A stretch of 64,000 nucleotides of DNA. It comes from Chrysogorgia sp. JL179-B06 (lineage: Eukaryota > Cnidaria > Anthozoa > Scleralcyonacea > Chrysogorgiidae). Below the pieces are notes generated by a model. It searched no databases, was not told the origin of the DNA, and was given only the letters and a program-made list of their open reading frames with translations. The translations under genes were made by a program, and so were the position numbers. The stretch is from assembly GCA_035772405.1 (NCBI GenBank), contig JAYKKM010000012.1, positions 1-64,000 on the forward strand, read 5' to 3'. Below, piece after piece: positions 26,331-39,211 of this stretch. Each line of letters starts with the position of its first letter. Position 1 is the first letter of the stretch.

Positions 26331-27791
26331 TATTATAAATAAAACAGCATACATATAACTGTACTGTCTTTTAAAACATCCACCATCTTGCCAAGCTTAC
26401 CAAAAACCATCAACTTTACCATTTCTGCCAGACATGATATTATGATGAATATTTGAGGCTAGCTCCCACTACCGGTATTCTTTTGGTTGGAGATGGGAAT
26501 TATTGCAATGGACAGAACTATTTTTACTATATATAGTTTACTTGAAAATATTTTGGTACCAATGTTTGGTAGTTTATATAAGGCATTAAAACATAATTTG
26601 TCTACATAGATATACCCAAATTCACAGTTTTATTATCTATTTATTCTATTTGTGCAGATTGCCTTGACTCTTCAATGTGGTAGCTAGACTTTGTCAAACT
26701 ATACGGCATTATAGTGGTCAACTTCTGGCAAGTCTGTGTGGCAGTTCTTCAAAAGATCAATGACAGCTGCTTGTGTATGTATTATGTATCAATAAGATTT
26801 TTAGGCTATTAAATATTAAGAGTTTTGGAAGTTTAAATATACAAAGATGATCATATTATCAAGAGTTTGTTGGGGACCAAACATCTTCAAGATGTGAGCT
26901 CTTTCATTAAAATCAACTTCTTTTTAATGCACGTATCACTAGCTTGCTGAACTTTGTATCATAAAGTGCTTCCCATGCCAGGAAAATTGCCAATTTTACA
27001 ATCTAGTTAGTTGTTGGTGATATGTGCATACTAAATATTATCATGAAAGTATTTATAGCCTATTACATGAATATTTTTATATTACATAAATCAAAAGCAA
27101 TATTTGTATTAATATAAATATAAACTCTATAAATGAATAAATACCTTTATGATTCCCAATCACAAGGTTACTCTTGTTAAGATTGTGTGATACTATTTGC
27201 CTGTCTTGAGCAGGCTAGCTTGCCTCCTGAATACATATTACTAGGAGTTACTATTGCAAGGGAAGTACTGCTTCAAAAGCCATGGGAAGCCTAATTTTTT
27301 ATAACATTTCCAAAATGAAGCCACGGTAGTCACTGATCTCTGTAGTATGTACATATTTTATCAATTATTTTAATTATATTTAAATACCTGTACAGCATAC
27401 TTAAATTACAAATACTGTAACTATCACTTATCTGAATATAATGCATGGTTTAATTATTGCTGTTTACCTTGGCACTCCCCGGGCAAATGTTGGTCCTGAC
27501 TTCCCGGGGGTGGGGAAATTTGTTGACTGTCTGGTCCCGCAGGTATCCCGGGGGGTGGGTCCAGGGAATATAAAATCTGGCTGCAAAAGATGGCATAGAA
27601 CAGAAACTAGTAGTTTCTTCAATTTTTCTGAAGAATAAAATCTTTCTAAGCTGATTCCTGTGTTTGAAGGTAATTCCATTTTAAATATTGAAAAGTATTT
27701 TAACATGTTTAACTTTTTTGTATGTATAAAAACTTTTTTAGTTTTTGTCGATTTTGTCCGTGCAGTTAAGCAATAGAAAATTTGAAAATCC

Positions 27792-27813
27792 GGGGGGGGG
27801 GGGGGGGGGGGGG
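27792..27813 (+). repeat. poly-G run, 22 bases
   Basis: An uninterrupted run of 22 G; a second of 18 lies at 28134-28151. Both could form G-quadruplexes. Their exact length may be an assembly or sequencing estimate. Confidence 0.85.
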
Positions 27814-28789
27814 TGGTAACAGCAAGAATCGAACCATGCATAATTGGCAAGCTTTTAACTGTTCAAGTGAAATGCTGCTTCTGGACTGACGCAGAAGCAG
27901 TGGTATGAGGTTGGAGCAGTGTTCAGGATCAGGCATGCCAGCAGAATGATGCTAGAAATTTTCTATAGCATATAGCGGATCAAATAAATAGACTGTAGAA
28001 TCTACACTAACCACATATCAATTGATAAATTGTTTTGATTACTTTTCCCATTTATATCCTATTTTTTTTTATCCCTATATTTTTCGCCCGACTTACGTTT
28101 CCCGACTTAGCAACATTTCCATTCGTCTGGGAGGGGGGGGGGGGGGGGGGGCAGCTGCCCCCGCTGTCCCAGAGACAGTGTATTAGTAAAGTGTAAACAC
28201 GATCGTATAACATACGTCGATAGTTGAGGTCGATTTCAAAACGTAAGAAAACTGTGGTTTCCGTTTAATGTACAGTTAAATCGTCAGTCTTGGTATATGA
28301 GCAGCGGATTAGACTTCTCTTTATCTATTTTCAGTTCATAGCCGTTCATCGACGTTAGAATTTTACTTCGTCTCCTTGGTTACCTACTAATCCGCTGAAG
28401 ATAGTTGCGGGCTCGAGTAACAAAATGGCGCCGATATTATAAACTACCACGTACAAAACGCGTTCGCTTCGCGGACAGACAAAACATTCTCAATATCATT
28501 AGAAAATCACCTAGATATATAGATTGGAACCTAACGTTTTACAAACAAATTAGATATCGTGTCCCTCATTGCCTCAATTTGTAGAAAATGTTAAAAACCT
28601 CGCTCAATTGTCACACTCCGAAGTTTCGTTATTAATATTGAACAAACCAATGAAAGAAGATGTCATATCTAATTTGTTTGAACAAGTACATGTATCAAAG
28701 CATCATCACGCGCAAAATTACGCAAATTAAAGATGCTTCTGTGGGTCCGCGAGCGCTCTGTTTTACGCGACCGATTTTTCGGCAACCGC

Positions 28790-28832
28790 AGCGTCACGTG
28801 ACTTGTTTCCATGGCAACATAATATAAATAAA
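28790..28832 (+). promoter_or_regulatory. promoter-like cluster: CACGTG, RFX X-box, TATA-like
   Basis: GTCACGTGAC (E-box) is followed by GTTTCCATGGCAAC at 28805-28818, a full near-palindromic X-box of the RFX type, and then AATATAAATAAAA, TATA-like. It lies just inside the right edge of the 4.0 kb insertion, pointing toward the PLE block. Function is inference. Confidence 0.4.
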
Positions 28833-28933
28833 ACTCGGACCATCGACATTGTTATATACCAACTACAATTGGTCAACGCAATTCGTTTTGGAATTTTTTT
28901 TCGAATTTAATGTATTTTCGGGCAGTTTGAGCA

Positions 28934-29484
28934 GATAAAACTAGGAACATGTACGAAATGGACAAAGCCACGCACGACAAGCTACTACACGAGAACATTC
29001 CGAAATCTTACAAGAAATGCAACAGTAACATTTACAACGAAATCAACCGAAAGGCAAAACAGATCGCATCAAGATTAGACATCCAAGAGAGAACCACAAT
29101 CCTTGCCAAGCAACGAGGCTTCATCATCCTCAAGGACCAGAAGGAGAACTCAATACACCGAAATACCGACTGATAAACCCAGAAAAAGCATCCTAGGACG
29201 AGTTAGCAAGCGAGTATTAGAGAGAATAAACGCATGCACGAAAGAAAAAAACCCAAGTGCACAAGTGGAAGAATACGAAAAGCGTGATAGAGTGCAGGTT
29301 CAACAAATTAAAAGACAAGGAAAATTGCAGCTTCGCACTTTTTGATATAGTTGACTTCTACGCATCGATAACGGAAGAACTGCTAACGAAAGACATAGAT
29401 TATGCCAAGGAATTCGTACCGATCAGCCAGAGTGATTTGGAAATCATTATGCACGCACGCGAGTCGCTACTTTTCGAGCAATAT
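28934..29484 (+). pseudogene. PLE protein, RT N-terminal block
   Basis: Continues the PLE reading frame after the 4.0 kb insertion: DKTRNMYEMDKATHDKLL, IASRLDIQERTTILAKQ, then in shifted frames KRVLERINACTKEK and the RT motif A region (CSFALFDIVDFYASI, with the catalytic Asp). At least two frameshifts (about 29140 and 29270) break it. It ends in ESLLFEQ where the next insertion begins. Confidence 0.8.
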
Positions 29485-29929
29485 ACAGTACTGCCTAGAA
29501 TTAACCTAACACTGCGGTTGGGGTTCGGTTGTGGTTGGGTTGCGGTTGGGTTCCAGTGAGATTGCGGTTCGGTTACGGTTCGTTTGCGGATCGGTTGCGG
29601 TTCGGCAGCGGTTAGGTTGCGGTGATGTTGCGGTCGACACATTCGAAAATATTTTACCTAACAACTACATTAGACGTCAAAACAAATAACTACCGAAATA
29701 AAGTTGCTTCCCTTCCTCTCTCTTATTATAATGCAAGTCAACGGCCTTCCGAATTGATGTCAACACTGACTCATTGCCTGTCTGTTTGCCTGTAATTTGT
29801 CCTGATTGTCTACAAAATTAACAAGTAAGAACATTTTAATAGTGATTTAATACAATTATTGTGTAAAAAATACCAAACAAACCCGCTTTATTGTTAAACT
29901 CGATAATGCACAATAAAGTATTAATTTTA

Positions 29930-30427
29930 ATAATAAATAATAATAATACGTTTATTTATATAGCGCAAAATCACTAATTGCCCTAAGCGCTTCACAATTT
30001 TACAAGATAATTACACGATATTATAAGCGTAATAAGCGTTTTACAATTAAATCAAATTATTACAAATTATTGTTTCATATCATTAACTAAGCTAATCAAA
30101 AACTTCGAATAAAATGGCTATTCAAGATAAATTATACGCTAATCTAAAAAGGTGGGTCTTTAAAGCCCCTTTAAAACTATTTACACTAGTAGACTCTCTC
30201 AGCCTAAGAGGAAGACCGTTCCATAGCTTAGGGCCTGCTATAGAAAAAGCACGATCTCCGTAAGTTTTCATTTTAGTTCTACTGACTACTAGGTAGTTCT
30301 GGGAGGCTGACCTCAGTTTTCTAGAACAGTCCTTATAACTAAGTAAGTCAGCAATATAAGCAGGCACAAGGCCATTAAATCCTTTATAAACAAGAAGTAC
30401 ACTGTAAAAAATGACCGGTTGAAACAA
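29930..30427 (-). pseudogene. CR1/L2-group LINE 3' end
   Basis: On the minus strand, 30427-30122 codes for the RT tail: GLVPAYIADLLSYKDCSRKL, then YGDRAFSIAGPKLWNGLPL and SFKGALKTHLF, the standard C-terminus of CR1/L2/Rex-type LINEs (A-F-S-x-A-x-P-K-LWN-x-LP). A 3' tail follows with GCGCTATATAAATAAA and an ATT-rich repeat to about 29930. The upstream side is cut by the MITE at 30400-30499. Confidence 0.75.
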
Positions 30428-30499
30428 CCGTTTAAATTGGTTGCAACCAATTTATTTTATGTTTTAGTTATTTTAACCAATTGTTAATTGGTCACAGTG
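30400..30499. mobile_element. CACTG-ended MITE, 100 bp
   Basis: CACTGTAAAAAATGACC at the left and GGTCACAGTG at the right, TA on both sides. The interior is made of AACCAATT/AATTGGTT words. The CACTG terminus recalls the CMC-type element at 18515-23928. Confidence 0.6.
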
Positions 30500-31049
30500 T
30501 ATATGAACAAAATTCCAAATTGTTTTATGTTACGACCAATTTAAATTGGTCGAATTTGCCAATATTATTACAAAAATATTGATAAAAATGGATGAAATTA
30601 CAATGCCCATATTTGTTCACACAGCACAATGTACAGATTGAAATGTTTTAAATTAAAGTAAAAGTCAATTTTAAGGTCTTCCATCTTGGCAGGGGCATAT
30701 GCAGTATATACATCTCAGGTTTTCGGGATATTACATCTGGGTGTTTTCCGAGCATGACGATGAGTTGTAGATCTTACAGTAATTATTTCATAATTAACGG
30801 ACTCTGGGCCAGGTAGCGGGTGAACATCACCACTCAGCTGGATGGAGAGAGCCAAGTAGTTGAATGTAGCATCCGAATTTGAATAATACGAAATGCGGCT
30901 TTTCTTTTTCTTTTCTCATTAATAGACAATCTTAAAAAGTAAATTCCAGGTTTTTTTCTTAAAAAGTAAATTCCAGGGTAAATTCCAGGGTTACGAAAAC
31001 CTCAGGCAAATACTTTACCGTACAGACCTCGCACTCGGTTAATAAGTAT

Positions 31050-31235
31050 TTAGTATGGTCATGTAAATAAGGCAAGTCTGTCCAAATATAAAATTGGGCA
31101 AAATGGAAGGCGAAAATTCGTCTCCCAAGACCTTCTCTTGCACGGAAAATCAACAGAAATGCTGTCATCTGCGTCCCTGATCATATACCCAACATTGTTG
31201 TGATCCATTTCGATCCGATAGCGCTGTATTATTTA
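31050..31235 (-). repeat. sequence shared by both flanks of the CR1-like LINE
   Basis: GGCGAAAATTCGTCTCCCAA, CTTGCACGGAAAATCAACAG and TTTCGATCCGATAGCGCTGT correspond in order to AGACGAAAATTAGTCTCCCA, TTTGCACAGCAAATTCACG and CTTCGATTCAAAACGCTGTG at 35740-35865. By eye the two are about two-thirds identical. It may be the 5' UTR of a second LINE copy placed directly downstream, or a preferred target. Confidence 0.5.
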
Positions 31236-31363
31236 TTAAATAGTTTATTAAGAAAACTCTCTTGCAGTTACAATAACTGAATTAACGAGCTTAATACATT
31301 AATATAAGAGCTAATCAAATCTAAGTGATTACACAATATAGATACAGAACTATTATTGCTAAT

Positions 31364-33343
31364 CTAGTTAAAATATTTAAAAGTAAAAAAAGATTGTGCT
31401 CTCTTTGTTCTACAAGCAATAGTGTCATTAAATAAATAGAATTGTTCAGAAGACCTCCTTAAGTTAAAATTATGATTACAAACAACGGGCTTAGGTAATA
31501 AATTAAATAATGGGTGGTCCTTACACTTCATCTTGTTCATATATTTTACACACAGTAGTTCTCTTCTTGTCTTTAAGGTTGGAAGTTGTAATCGATTAAG
31601 AACCTCTGAATACGACTCATTCTCTGGGTAAATTATTTTGAATGCCTTTTTTTGCACTACCTCAATTGCATCAGACAAATAATCCGGTATACCCTGCCAC
31701 ACAGGAACAGCATATTCTAGCACCGGTCGTACTGTACTTAGATATACTTTTAGCATATTACTTTGGTTGACTCCAGCTCTTCGCAAAATCCTTAAAGAAT
31801 ACAACTTCTTACTGGCTTTTTTAACAATGTACTCAACATGGTTATTCCACTTTAGGTCGCTGCTCATAATAACACCTAAGATCTTATAATTCTTGACTCG
31901 CTCAATAACATTGTTACCAATTTCAATCGGATGAATTAAGAAGTTAGGATTGTGTAGAAAGTTTACAAGCATCTCTTTGCATTTAAGGGGATTTAACTTC
32001 ATGTTATGGTCCATGGCAAAATTATATATATCAGATGCAGCATAGTTGAGAAGACTAATGGAATTTCTTGGGATAATCTCCAAAGCAGACGTATCGTCAA
32101 CAAATTTGGTACGAAGGTTCCATTCGGAGAGCAGATTGTTGGTCATGACTATAAAGAAGACAACTCCCAGTTTGGTCCCTTGGGGTACTCCACCTTTCAG
32201 GGTCTGCCAGTCTGATAGAACTCCTCCAATTCTAACAGCTTGCTTCCGGTTTGTTAAGAAGGCTGCTATCCAGCTCATAAGCGCAGGGTGGACGTTTAAT
32301 TTATCCAGTTCTTGAATCAAAATGGTATGATCAATGAGATCGAACCCTTTACTAAAATCTGCGAAGAAAATCCGGGCACCTGACTCACCACTATCCATCG
32401 CCTCATAAACTGCCTGTAACATATATAGGAGGGCATTTGTTGTAGAATGTCCCTTCCGAGCGTATTGGCGGGGATCAAGCTTCTCGTTTAATTGCGGTAA
32501 AAGTCTAGTGCACGTAAAGCCTTCCATAATCTTTGCTACTGAACAGGTAAGAGAAATTGGTCGGAGGTCATTTTCTATGGACTTAGGAGGGGTCAACTTT
32601 GGAATTGGGGTAACAAGAGAAGACTTGAGCAGTGATGGAATATACCCTTCCCTCATTGATTGATTGTAAATATCCTGGATGATAGGTGCTAGCTCAGGTG
32701 CAAACTCTTTGAGAAGTCTGTTTGGAATGTTGTCAGGTCCGACCGCCTTACTAACTTGGAGCGATGATAATGCTCTAAAGACCTCGTTCTCAGTGACGAG
32801 GAGATCATGTGGGACGTCAATAGGTGGGGTTTGTGGAAGCAATGGTGGAAAGTGATCCGTAAGACCTACGAAGAAGTTATTGATCTCATTAGCTAGTGAC
32901 TTGATATTCATACCGTTATCGAGAAACTGATGATACCACTCCTGTTTAATATTTTGGCCTGTTAGCTTCTTTATTTCTCTCCACCACTTTGCAGGATTAG
33001 TTTTTTCCACTTCAACCACCTTATTTTGATAGTAGTTATATTTTGCTGCCCGGATGCCACGTTGCACCTTATTCCTCCAAAATCGGTATGTTATTGAGTG
33101 CTTTCCTTGCTGAGTAAATGCAATTTGGCGTTTGCGGATCCACAATTTGATCTTACTAGTGATCCACGGTCGGTCTGTTGTGTGTTTTTTGACGACTCTC
33201 TGCGGAAGAAATGTGTCAATAGCTTGATTAACATCTGCCATAAAAAGTTTGAATTTATCTTCGCACGTGTTGGCACTGAGAATTGAGGTCCAATCATTTT
33301 GAGTAATCCACCGCCCTAGCGCTCTCCATGCACTATCTCGCAT
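31364..33343 (-). pseudogene. CR1/L2-like LINE ORF2, reverse transcriptase part
   Basis: About 659 codons. RT motifs in order: VGPDNIPNRLLKE, LRPISLTCSVAKIME, FFADFSKGFDLIDH (motif A), GGVPQGTKLGVVFF (motif B), KFVDDTSAL (motif C, V-D-D in place of the common A-D-D), YKILGVIMSSDLKWNNHV (thumb) and a C-terminal LEYAVPVWQ segment. It copies LINE RNA at a nicked target. The endonuclease frame upstream overlaps by 28 bp, and a single-base shift at about 33350-33365 (AAAATTAAAATCCGTG) separates them; the predicted 1022-residue ORF2 is otherwise open, so the copy is young. Confidence 0.9.
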
Positions 33344-34431
33344 GTCACGGATTTTAATTTTGTTATATTTACTGAATTAGTCACATGTTCAATAATTGGC
33401 TTCGCTAAAATCGCATAATGATCTGACAATCCTATCTTTGGCAGCTGGGATACATTGAAAATCTTAGGCCTGTTCGTAAGGAACCAGTCTAAGGTACCAG
33501 AATCTCGAGTTTTGAAGGTTACAAGCTGTTTAAGATGGTTCACTTGGGTGATGTCTTTTACCTTCAGTGCTGTTGAGCTGGGGTTAAAATCTCCAGTTAC
33601 TATGACAAGTGCGTTTGGTTGGTTGGACAACAAGGTATCAAGATTTTTGTGTATATGTTCTCGTAGAATGATATTCTCAGGTTCTTTATTACTCGTCGAA
33701 TGATATATCACACATAATACAATTGATGTAATTCCTCTTGGTAGACTGTGCGGTCTCATTGATATCCAGATTGATTCGACTTCAACCTGGTCGCAGGATT
33801 TTAAGAGTTTACATGGCACTTCATGATCCAGATAAACACATACTCCGCCACCAGAAGTACCAGTACGATCCTTGCGGAACAGATTATAGCCCAGGATAGA
33901 AATACAGGCGTCAGGAATATCTGGTGAAAGCCAGGATTCTGTTATACAAATAATTCCCGCAGAATTATACTCAGCGATTAGTTGGATTTCGTCAACTTTC
34001 TTAGCCAGTGATCTTACATTTGAAGATAGAATCGTAGGAATATCGTAAGACTTCGGATGGTTTAGTCTTCTCAAACTTCTCAAAACTCTGTGGTTTATAG
34101 CTCTCCTCGAGTTATTTTCTGCTATACATGTTGGACTATTGTACTGATGGTCATAAGTTTGATATTGTTTGTATTTACGGCGACCAATTATAGTCGCGAT
34201 AGGTTTTTTAGAATGGAGATATGTCTTCCGAAATACAGGGGATTGTTCGACATAATTAAAGATAGCACTATTTGAGCTTACAATATTTGTTATACAACTC
34301 GCAATATTATGTCTTTTGACAGTGGTGTTTGATGCTAAACGGTAGTTGCCACCTGCTTGACAAGGGTCAAGTGCTGTTGCCAGTCTGGGGGACGATGCTT
34401 TCGAATGCGATGAAGAAAATTTTCTGGACAT
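33316..34431 (-). pseudogene. CR1/L2-like LINE ORF2, APE endonuclease part
   Basis: ATG at 34431 (MSRKFSSSHSKASS). The AP-endonuclease motifs follow: SSNVRSLAKK, ICITESWL (catalytic Glu), GGGVCVYL, VTGDFNP (Asp), TLDWFLTNR and the terminal SDHYAI. It nicks target DNA for LINE priming. The stop at 33316 is due to the single-base shift that separates it from the RT. ORF2's ATG is in the same frame as the end of ORF1, only four codons after its stop. Confidence 0.85.
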
Positions 34432-34443
34432 TTTAGTTCGTAC

Positions 34444-35636
34444 TTATAGTTTGTACTTATTAGGTTTATTTTCATTGAAATGGCTAACTAAAGAACCATC
34501 ATTTTTGTTTACATTAGTTGTCATTCTTCGTTTACCAACAAACGTTTTCCTATTACTATCACGCTGAGTGATTCTGACTGGGATTGCGGCATGATTTCTA
34601 CTCGGAATCTCTTTTACGATAGGATTGATTGTATTGTAATTGCTTTGCCTTTGGGCAGGTGAAACTCTTTCTTCTGAGCCGGTTCCAGTTTGTTTACTTT
34701 TATTTCCATGCGTGCTTGGACTTGGTGGTTTACAACAATTTTGCTTACTTTTATTGTGTTCTTCTATATGTAACCTGTTGTTGGGAGAATGTAAGAGCCA
34801 GGGATGTTGGGCGTAGACGTGGTAGCTTGGTTTAATTGTTTTCTACAAAGAATTGCATTTGCATGCTTTGGTGGTTCAGCAATTGTATTAGGTATTAAAT
34901 TATTATTCGTAAGCTTCGGCGATTCTGGTATCACAATAGGTGATTGTTTATCATTTAAGCTGGCTTGATGTAAATTATGTAATTCAGCCTTTACAGCTTT
35001 CAGTTCAGTGTAGAGGATTAAGTGTTTTTGTTCAGATTCATCGGTTTTCTTTTGCAAAACCGCTAACTTAGATTCAAAAGTCTGGAGTTTGGCCGTCAAG
35101 GCTTCTGTTGACTGGTTGTATGGGTCGTTACTTGACAGCTTCTCAAACTTTTGTTCTAGGTTTTGAATAGCTTGATTAAAATAAATCATACTTTCCCTAG
35201 CCTTATCAATGCTTTGTTTATTTAATAGAATTGCAGAGTTCACTTTTGAATCGGATATAACAGCGTCAAGTTTAATTCCCTCGATTTCAGCTGTTAAACT
35301 AAAACACGAACACTCCTGATTTATACTAGGATAGGTTGTATTATCAATACCAATATTCCTTTTAGACACATTGAGGTTTTGAGAGGTGCTATGTGGCTTG
35401 GATACGGTTGAAGTAGGATTACATTGATTATTCAACACGGCAGACCATAATATGGATTTAACATCACTGGCTCCCTCACCTTTAACTTCAAGAAATTTCT
35501 TTTTGTACAACCAATTTATTGTTACCTTTTCGTCGTTTGATATAAATACCTTCTTTTCGCCACCTGGTGATTTCCATTCGCCTTCGTTCTTCAAACTCTG
35601 TTGTACAAATTGTTTTAGGGAATGAAAGTCACCCAC
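34444..35636 (-). pseudogene. CR1/L2-like LINE ORF1, frameshifted
   Basis: The block from 35636 to 34764 has ADKIKISWVGDFHSLKQFV just upstream in frame, then TINWLYKKKFLEVKGEG, and a long heptad-rich coiled coil (from KARESMIYFNQAIQ through SKLAVLQKKTDESEQ to LKAVKAELHNLHQ). It stops at 34764, but a one-base shift near 34770 continues the protein through a basic, Asn/Lys/Arg-rich tail to TAA at 34446-34444. ORF1 proteins of this group coat the LINE RNA; the coiled coil would trimerise it. No zinc knuckle is visible. A true ATG start is unclear because the open stretch begins without one. Confidence 0.65.
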
Positions 35637-35689
35637 CCATGATATTTTAATTTTGTCAGCAACGGCGAATCAAGTCTAGCCTTTCGTGT

Positions 35690-35905
35690 GTTCATACAAA
35701 TCGGGCCAAGTCCGTTCAAGTGCGAGGTCAGGCAGAAGGGAAGACGAAAATTAGTCTCCCAAGGCTCTTTTTTGCACAGCAAATTCACGAAAACATTACT
35801 ATCCACAATTCTGAACGTGTACTTAACATTGTGCGCCCCACTTCGATTCAAAACGCTGTGTTTACAATTAAAATAGTGAAAACGGTACAGAACCAGAAAT
35901 CATGA
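35690..35905 (-). repeat. 5' UTR region of the CR1-like LINE (repeat partner of 31050-31235)
   Basis: Sequence upstream of ORF1, sharing ordered blocks with the LINE's 3' flank. A small frame here (minus strand, 35851-35615) runs into the ORF1 start region and may be its original N-terminus in another frame. Confidence 0.5.
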
Positions 35906-36124
35906 CTGCACGCCATGAGCCCGCTAGTATTATAATTTTAAGTTGCCACAAGTTCTCCCAAACGATATCAAATTCATAGCAAACGATATTATATTCTGAA
36001 GTAAGTAATATTCTACATCGCTGCCGTAACTTAGCATATTTTGACAACTTTCCCATTTCTTCGAACCGCAACAGAACTTAAACCATGTGTCAAACGACGC
36101 CAAACTTCGGAAATAAACGACATG

Positions 36125-36305
36125 TTCCGAAATACGCATTGCGGTTAATATTGCGGTTAGGTTACGCAAGGTTGAACCGCGGACCGACCGAGGTTCGACC
36201 GCGGTCAACCGAGGATCGACTTCGGTTGAACCGGAGATGAACCCAGGTTGAACCGCGGACGATCCTCGGATGATCCGCGGATGAACCCCGGTTAACCGCG
36301 GTTTC
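36125..36305 (-). repeat. right subterminal AACCGC array of the 6.8 kb transposon
   Basis: Dense AACCGCGG, GATCCTCGG and GGTTGAACCG words, mirrored in orientation by GGTTGCGGTTCGGTT words at the left end (29513-29640). Such arrays usually serve as transposase binding sites. Confidence 0.7.
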
Positions 36306-36332
36306 TGTTAGATAATTTCTAGGCAGTACTGT

Positions 36333-37557
36333 GATGGATGGATAAAAAGGGACAGCGACAACACATTTGACGTCACAATGGGGAGCTACGATGGAGCCGA
36401 AGTCTGTGAATTAGTAGGTATCTACATCTTGAGCATCCTGTCGCAGAATTATGGAAAGTCGCATATTGGTTTGTACAGAGACGACGGTCTGGCAGCTTTC
36501 CATAATATCAACTGGCAAGCATCCGACAAGATCCGAAAAGAAATTACAAAAATTTTCAAAGACCTCGGGCTGAAGATTACGATTCAAGTCAACCTGAAAG
36601 AAGCTAATTTCCTCGACGTCACCTTTAACCTTCCAACCGACACCTACAAGCCTTACAAAAAACCAAACGACAACCCCTTTTATATCCACACCAATTCTAA
36701 CCACCCGCCAAGCATAATTAAACAACTACCAAAGAGCATCAGCAAGCGAATGAACAACATATCGTCCAACAAAGAAATGTTCTATAAAGCAGCACGATAT
36801 TGCAATGAAGCGTTAAATGCCAGTGGATACGGCGTAACTATTCAGTTCGAGCAAACTACCAACGAGGAACCCTCCACAACAGCTAAGAAGAGAAAAAGAA
36901 ACATTATTTGGTTTAATCCACCGTACAGCATGAACGTTCAGACGGATGTAGGCAGGAAATTAATGTTTTACAACTTATTAACAAGGCAAGCACTTCCCCA
37001 GCAACCATAAATTTCATAAGATTTTCAATAGGAATAATATCAAGGTCAGCTACAGCTGTATGCCAAATATGTCGCGCGTCATAACATCGCATAACCGAAA
37101 AATACTTAACAACCAGGAAGAAAGCCAAAGTAAGATATGCAACTGTAAGGTCAAGAAGGATTGCCCCCTCCAAGGAAATTTCCTAACTCGAAGCCTGGTC
37201 TACCGAGCCCATATCACAACCGATACAGACACCAACGGCACAAATTACATTGGATTAACAGAACATACCTTCAAGGACCGAATCTACAAGCATCGAAATT
37301 TATTCCGCTACCAAAACAAAATCAACTCAATAGAACTCTCAAAACATGTTTGGAACTCACGAGAAAAAAAAACCGCTTCAAATCCTGAAATAAAGTCAAT
37401 TTTAGACAGCGCGCATGCCTTCCGAAACGGATCAACACGATGTGAACTTTGCCTAGCCGAAAAGTATCATATCATTTTCCAAAAAAACAGACTTCTAAAC
37501 AAACAAAACGAACTTCTATCAAGCTGCCGCCACATAAACAAATACCTACTAACGTAA
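36333..37557 (+). pseudogene. PLE protein, RT palm and GIY-YIG block
   Basis: From 36333 the PLE continues: WIKRDSDNTFDVTMGSYDG, then SHIGLYRDDGLAAF (motif C, YRDD), NFLDVTFNLPTDTY, RNIIWFNPPYSMNV. A frameshift in 36990-37060 moves it to the frame of 37060-37557: SRVITSHNRKILNNQ, CNCKVKKDCPLQGNFLTR, then the nuclease NGTNYIGLTEHTFKDRIYKH (GIY-YIG core with Y-IG and the following Arg) and a C-terminal CELCLAEKYHI with LSSCRH. The Cys-rich linker and C-terminal Cys/His are usual in PLE GIY-YIG domains. Confidence 0.85.
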
Positions 37558-37626
37558 CTTCAAAGAAACACCGCCCGACAATTAGCGCTTTTGATCCATG
37601 CCGCGCGAATTGTATATAATTCAGTA

Positions 37627-38100
<474 letters not shown>

Positions 38101-38224
38101 AAATCTATTATTTGCTCTAACTATATGTTGTTGAGCACTCTTTGCATTTCGTAGACCAAAACCTACACGTTTATATATATATTGAAATATATATATATAT
38201 AGTTCTCATGCCCATATCTAGATT

Positions 38225-38520
<296 letters not shown>

Positions 38521-38631
38521 ACATATAACTTGCAGTTAATATTAACTGAACACGATACGTTGAGACTCGAAAGAGTAGGCATATCACACATATCACATCG
38601 GACCATTAGTTAACCTTCGCTCTCCATCTGA

Positions 38632-38961
<330 letters not shown>

Positions 38962-39001
38962 AATCTAGATATGGGCATGAGAACTATATATATATATATT
39001 T

Positions 39002-39053
<52 letters not shown>

Positions 39054-39211
39054 GTGTAGGTTTTGGTCTACGAAATGCAAAGAGTGCTCAACAACATATA
39101 GTTAGAGCAAATAATAGATTTTCGCTTACCTCAAAACTGGTCTCCTACAACTTGTTTCATCTGTAAAAGAATCTTCAGGCAGTGACAATATCGAAAGGGA
39201 TGACCGCTTAT

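Larger units (their letters stand above)
24896..28930. mobile_element. 4.0 kb insertion in the PLE, family unknown
   Basis: The PLE frame is cut after CTGCA (24895) and resumes at GATAAAAC (28934), with GCA on both sides (24893-24895, 28931-28933), consistent with a 3-bp target duplication. The two ends do not form an obvious inverted repeat. Inside: a first-exon-like stretch (24956-25076), an inverted pair of hammerhead-like sequences, a SINE-body remnant, two long poly-G runs and a promoter-like cluster near the right end. No transposase is recognised. Much of 25100-26030 and 26340-27780 shows nothing I can name. Confidence 0.5.
29485..36332. mobile_element. 6.8 kb TIR transposon with GCGGTT subterminal arrays, inserted in the PLE
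   Basis: The left end is ACAGTACTGCCTAGAATTA and the inverted right end ACAGTACTGCCTAGAAATTA. Subterminal zones (about 29513-29640 and 36125-36305) are full of GCGGTT/AACCGC words. PLE sequence reads through directly once the element is removed (CAATAT then GATGG), without visible target duplication. The interior holds a LINE tail with a CACTG MITE and a nearly complete CR1/L2-like LINE, but no transposase. TIR class unassigned; CAGTA-type ends resemble hAT but lack the 8-bp duplication. Confidence 0.75.

Noticed and set aside
32006..34275. Short plus-strand frames across the CR1-like LINE
   Set aside because: Antisense to ORF2, which has all RT and APE motifs in order.
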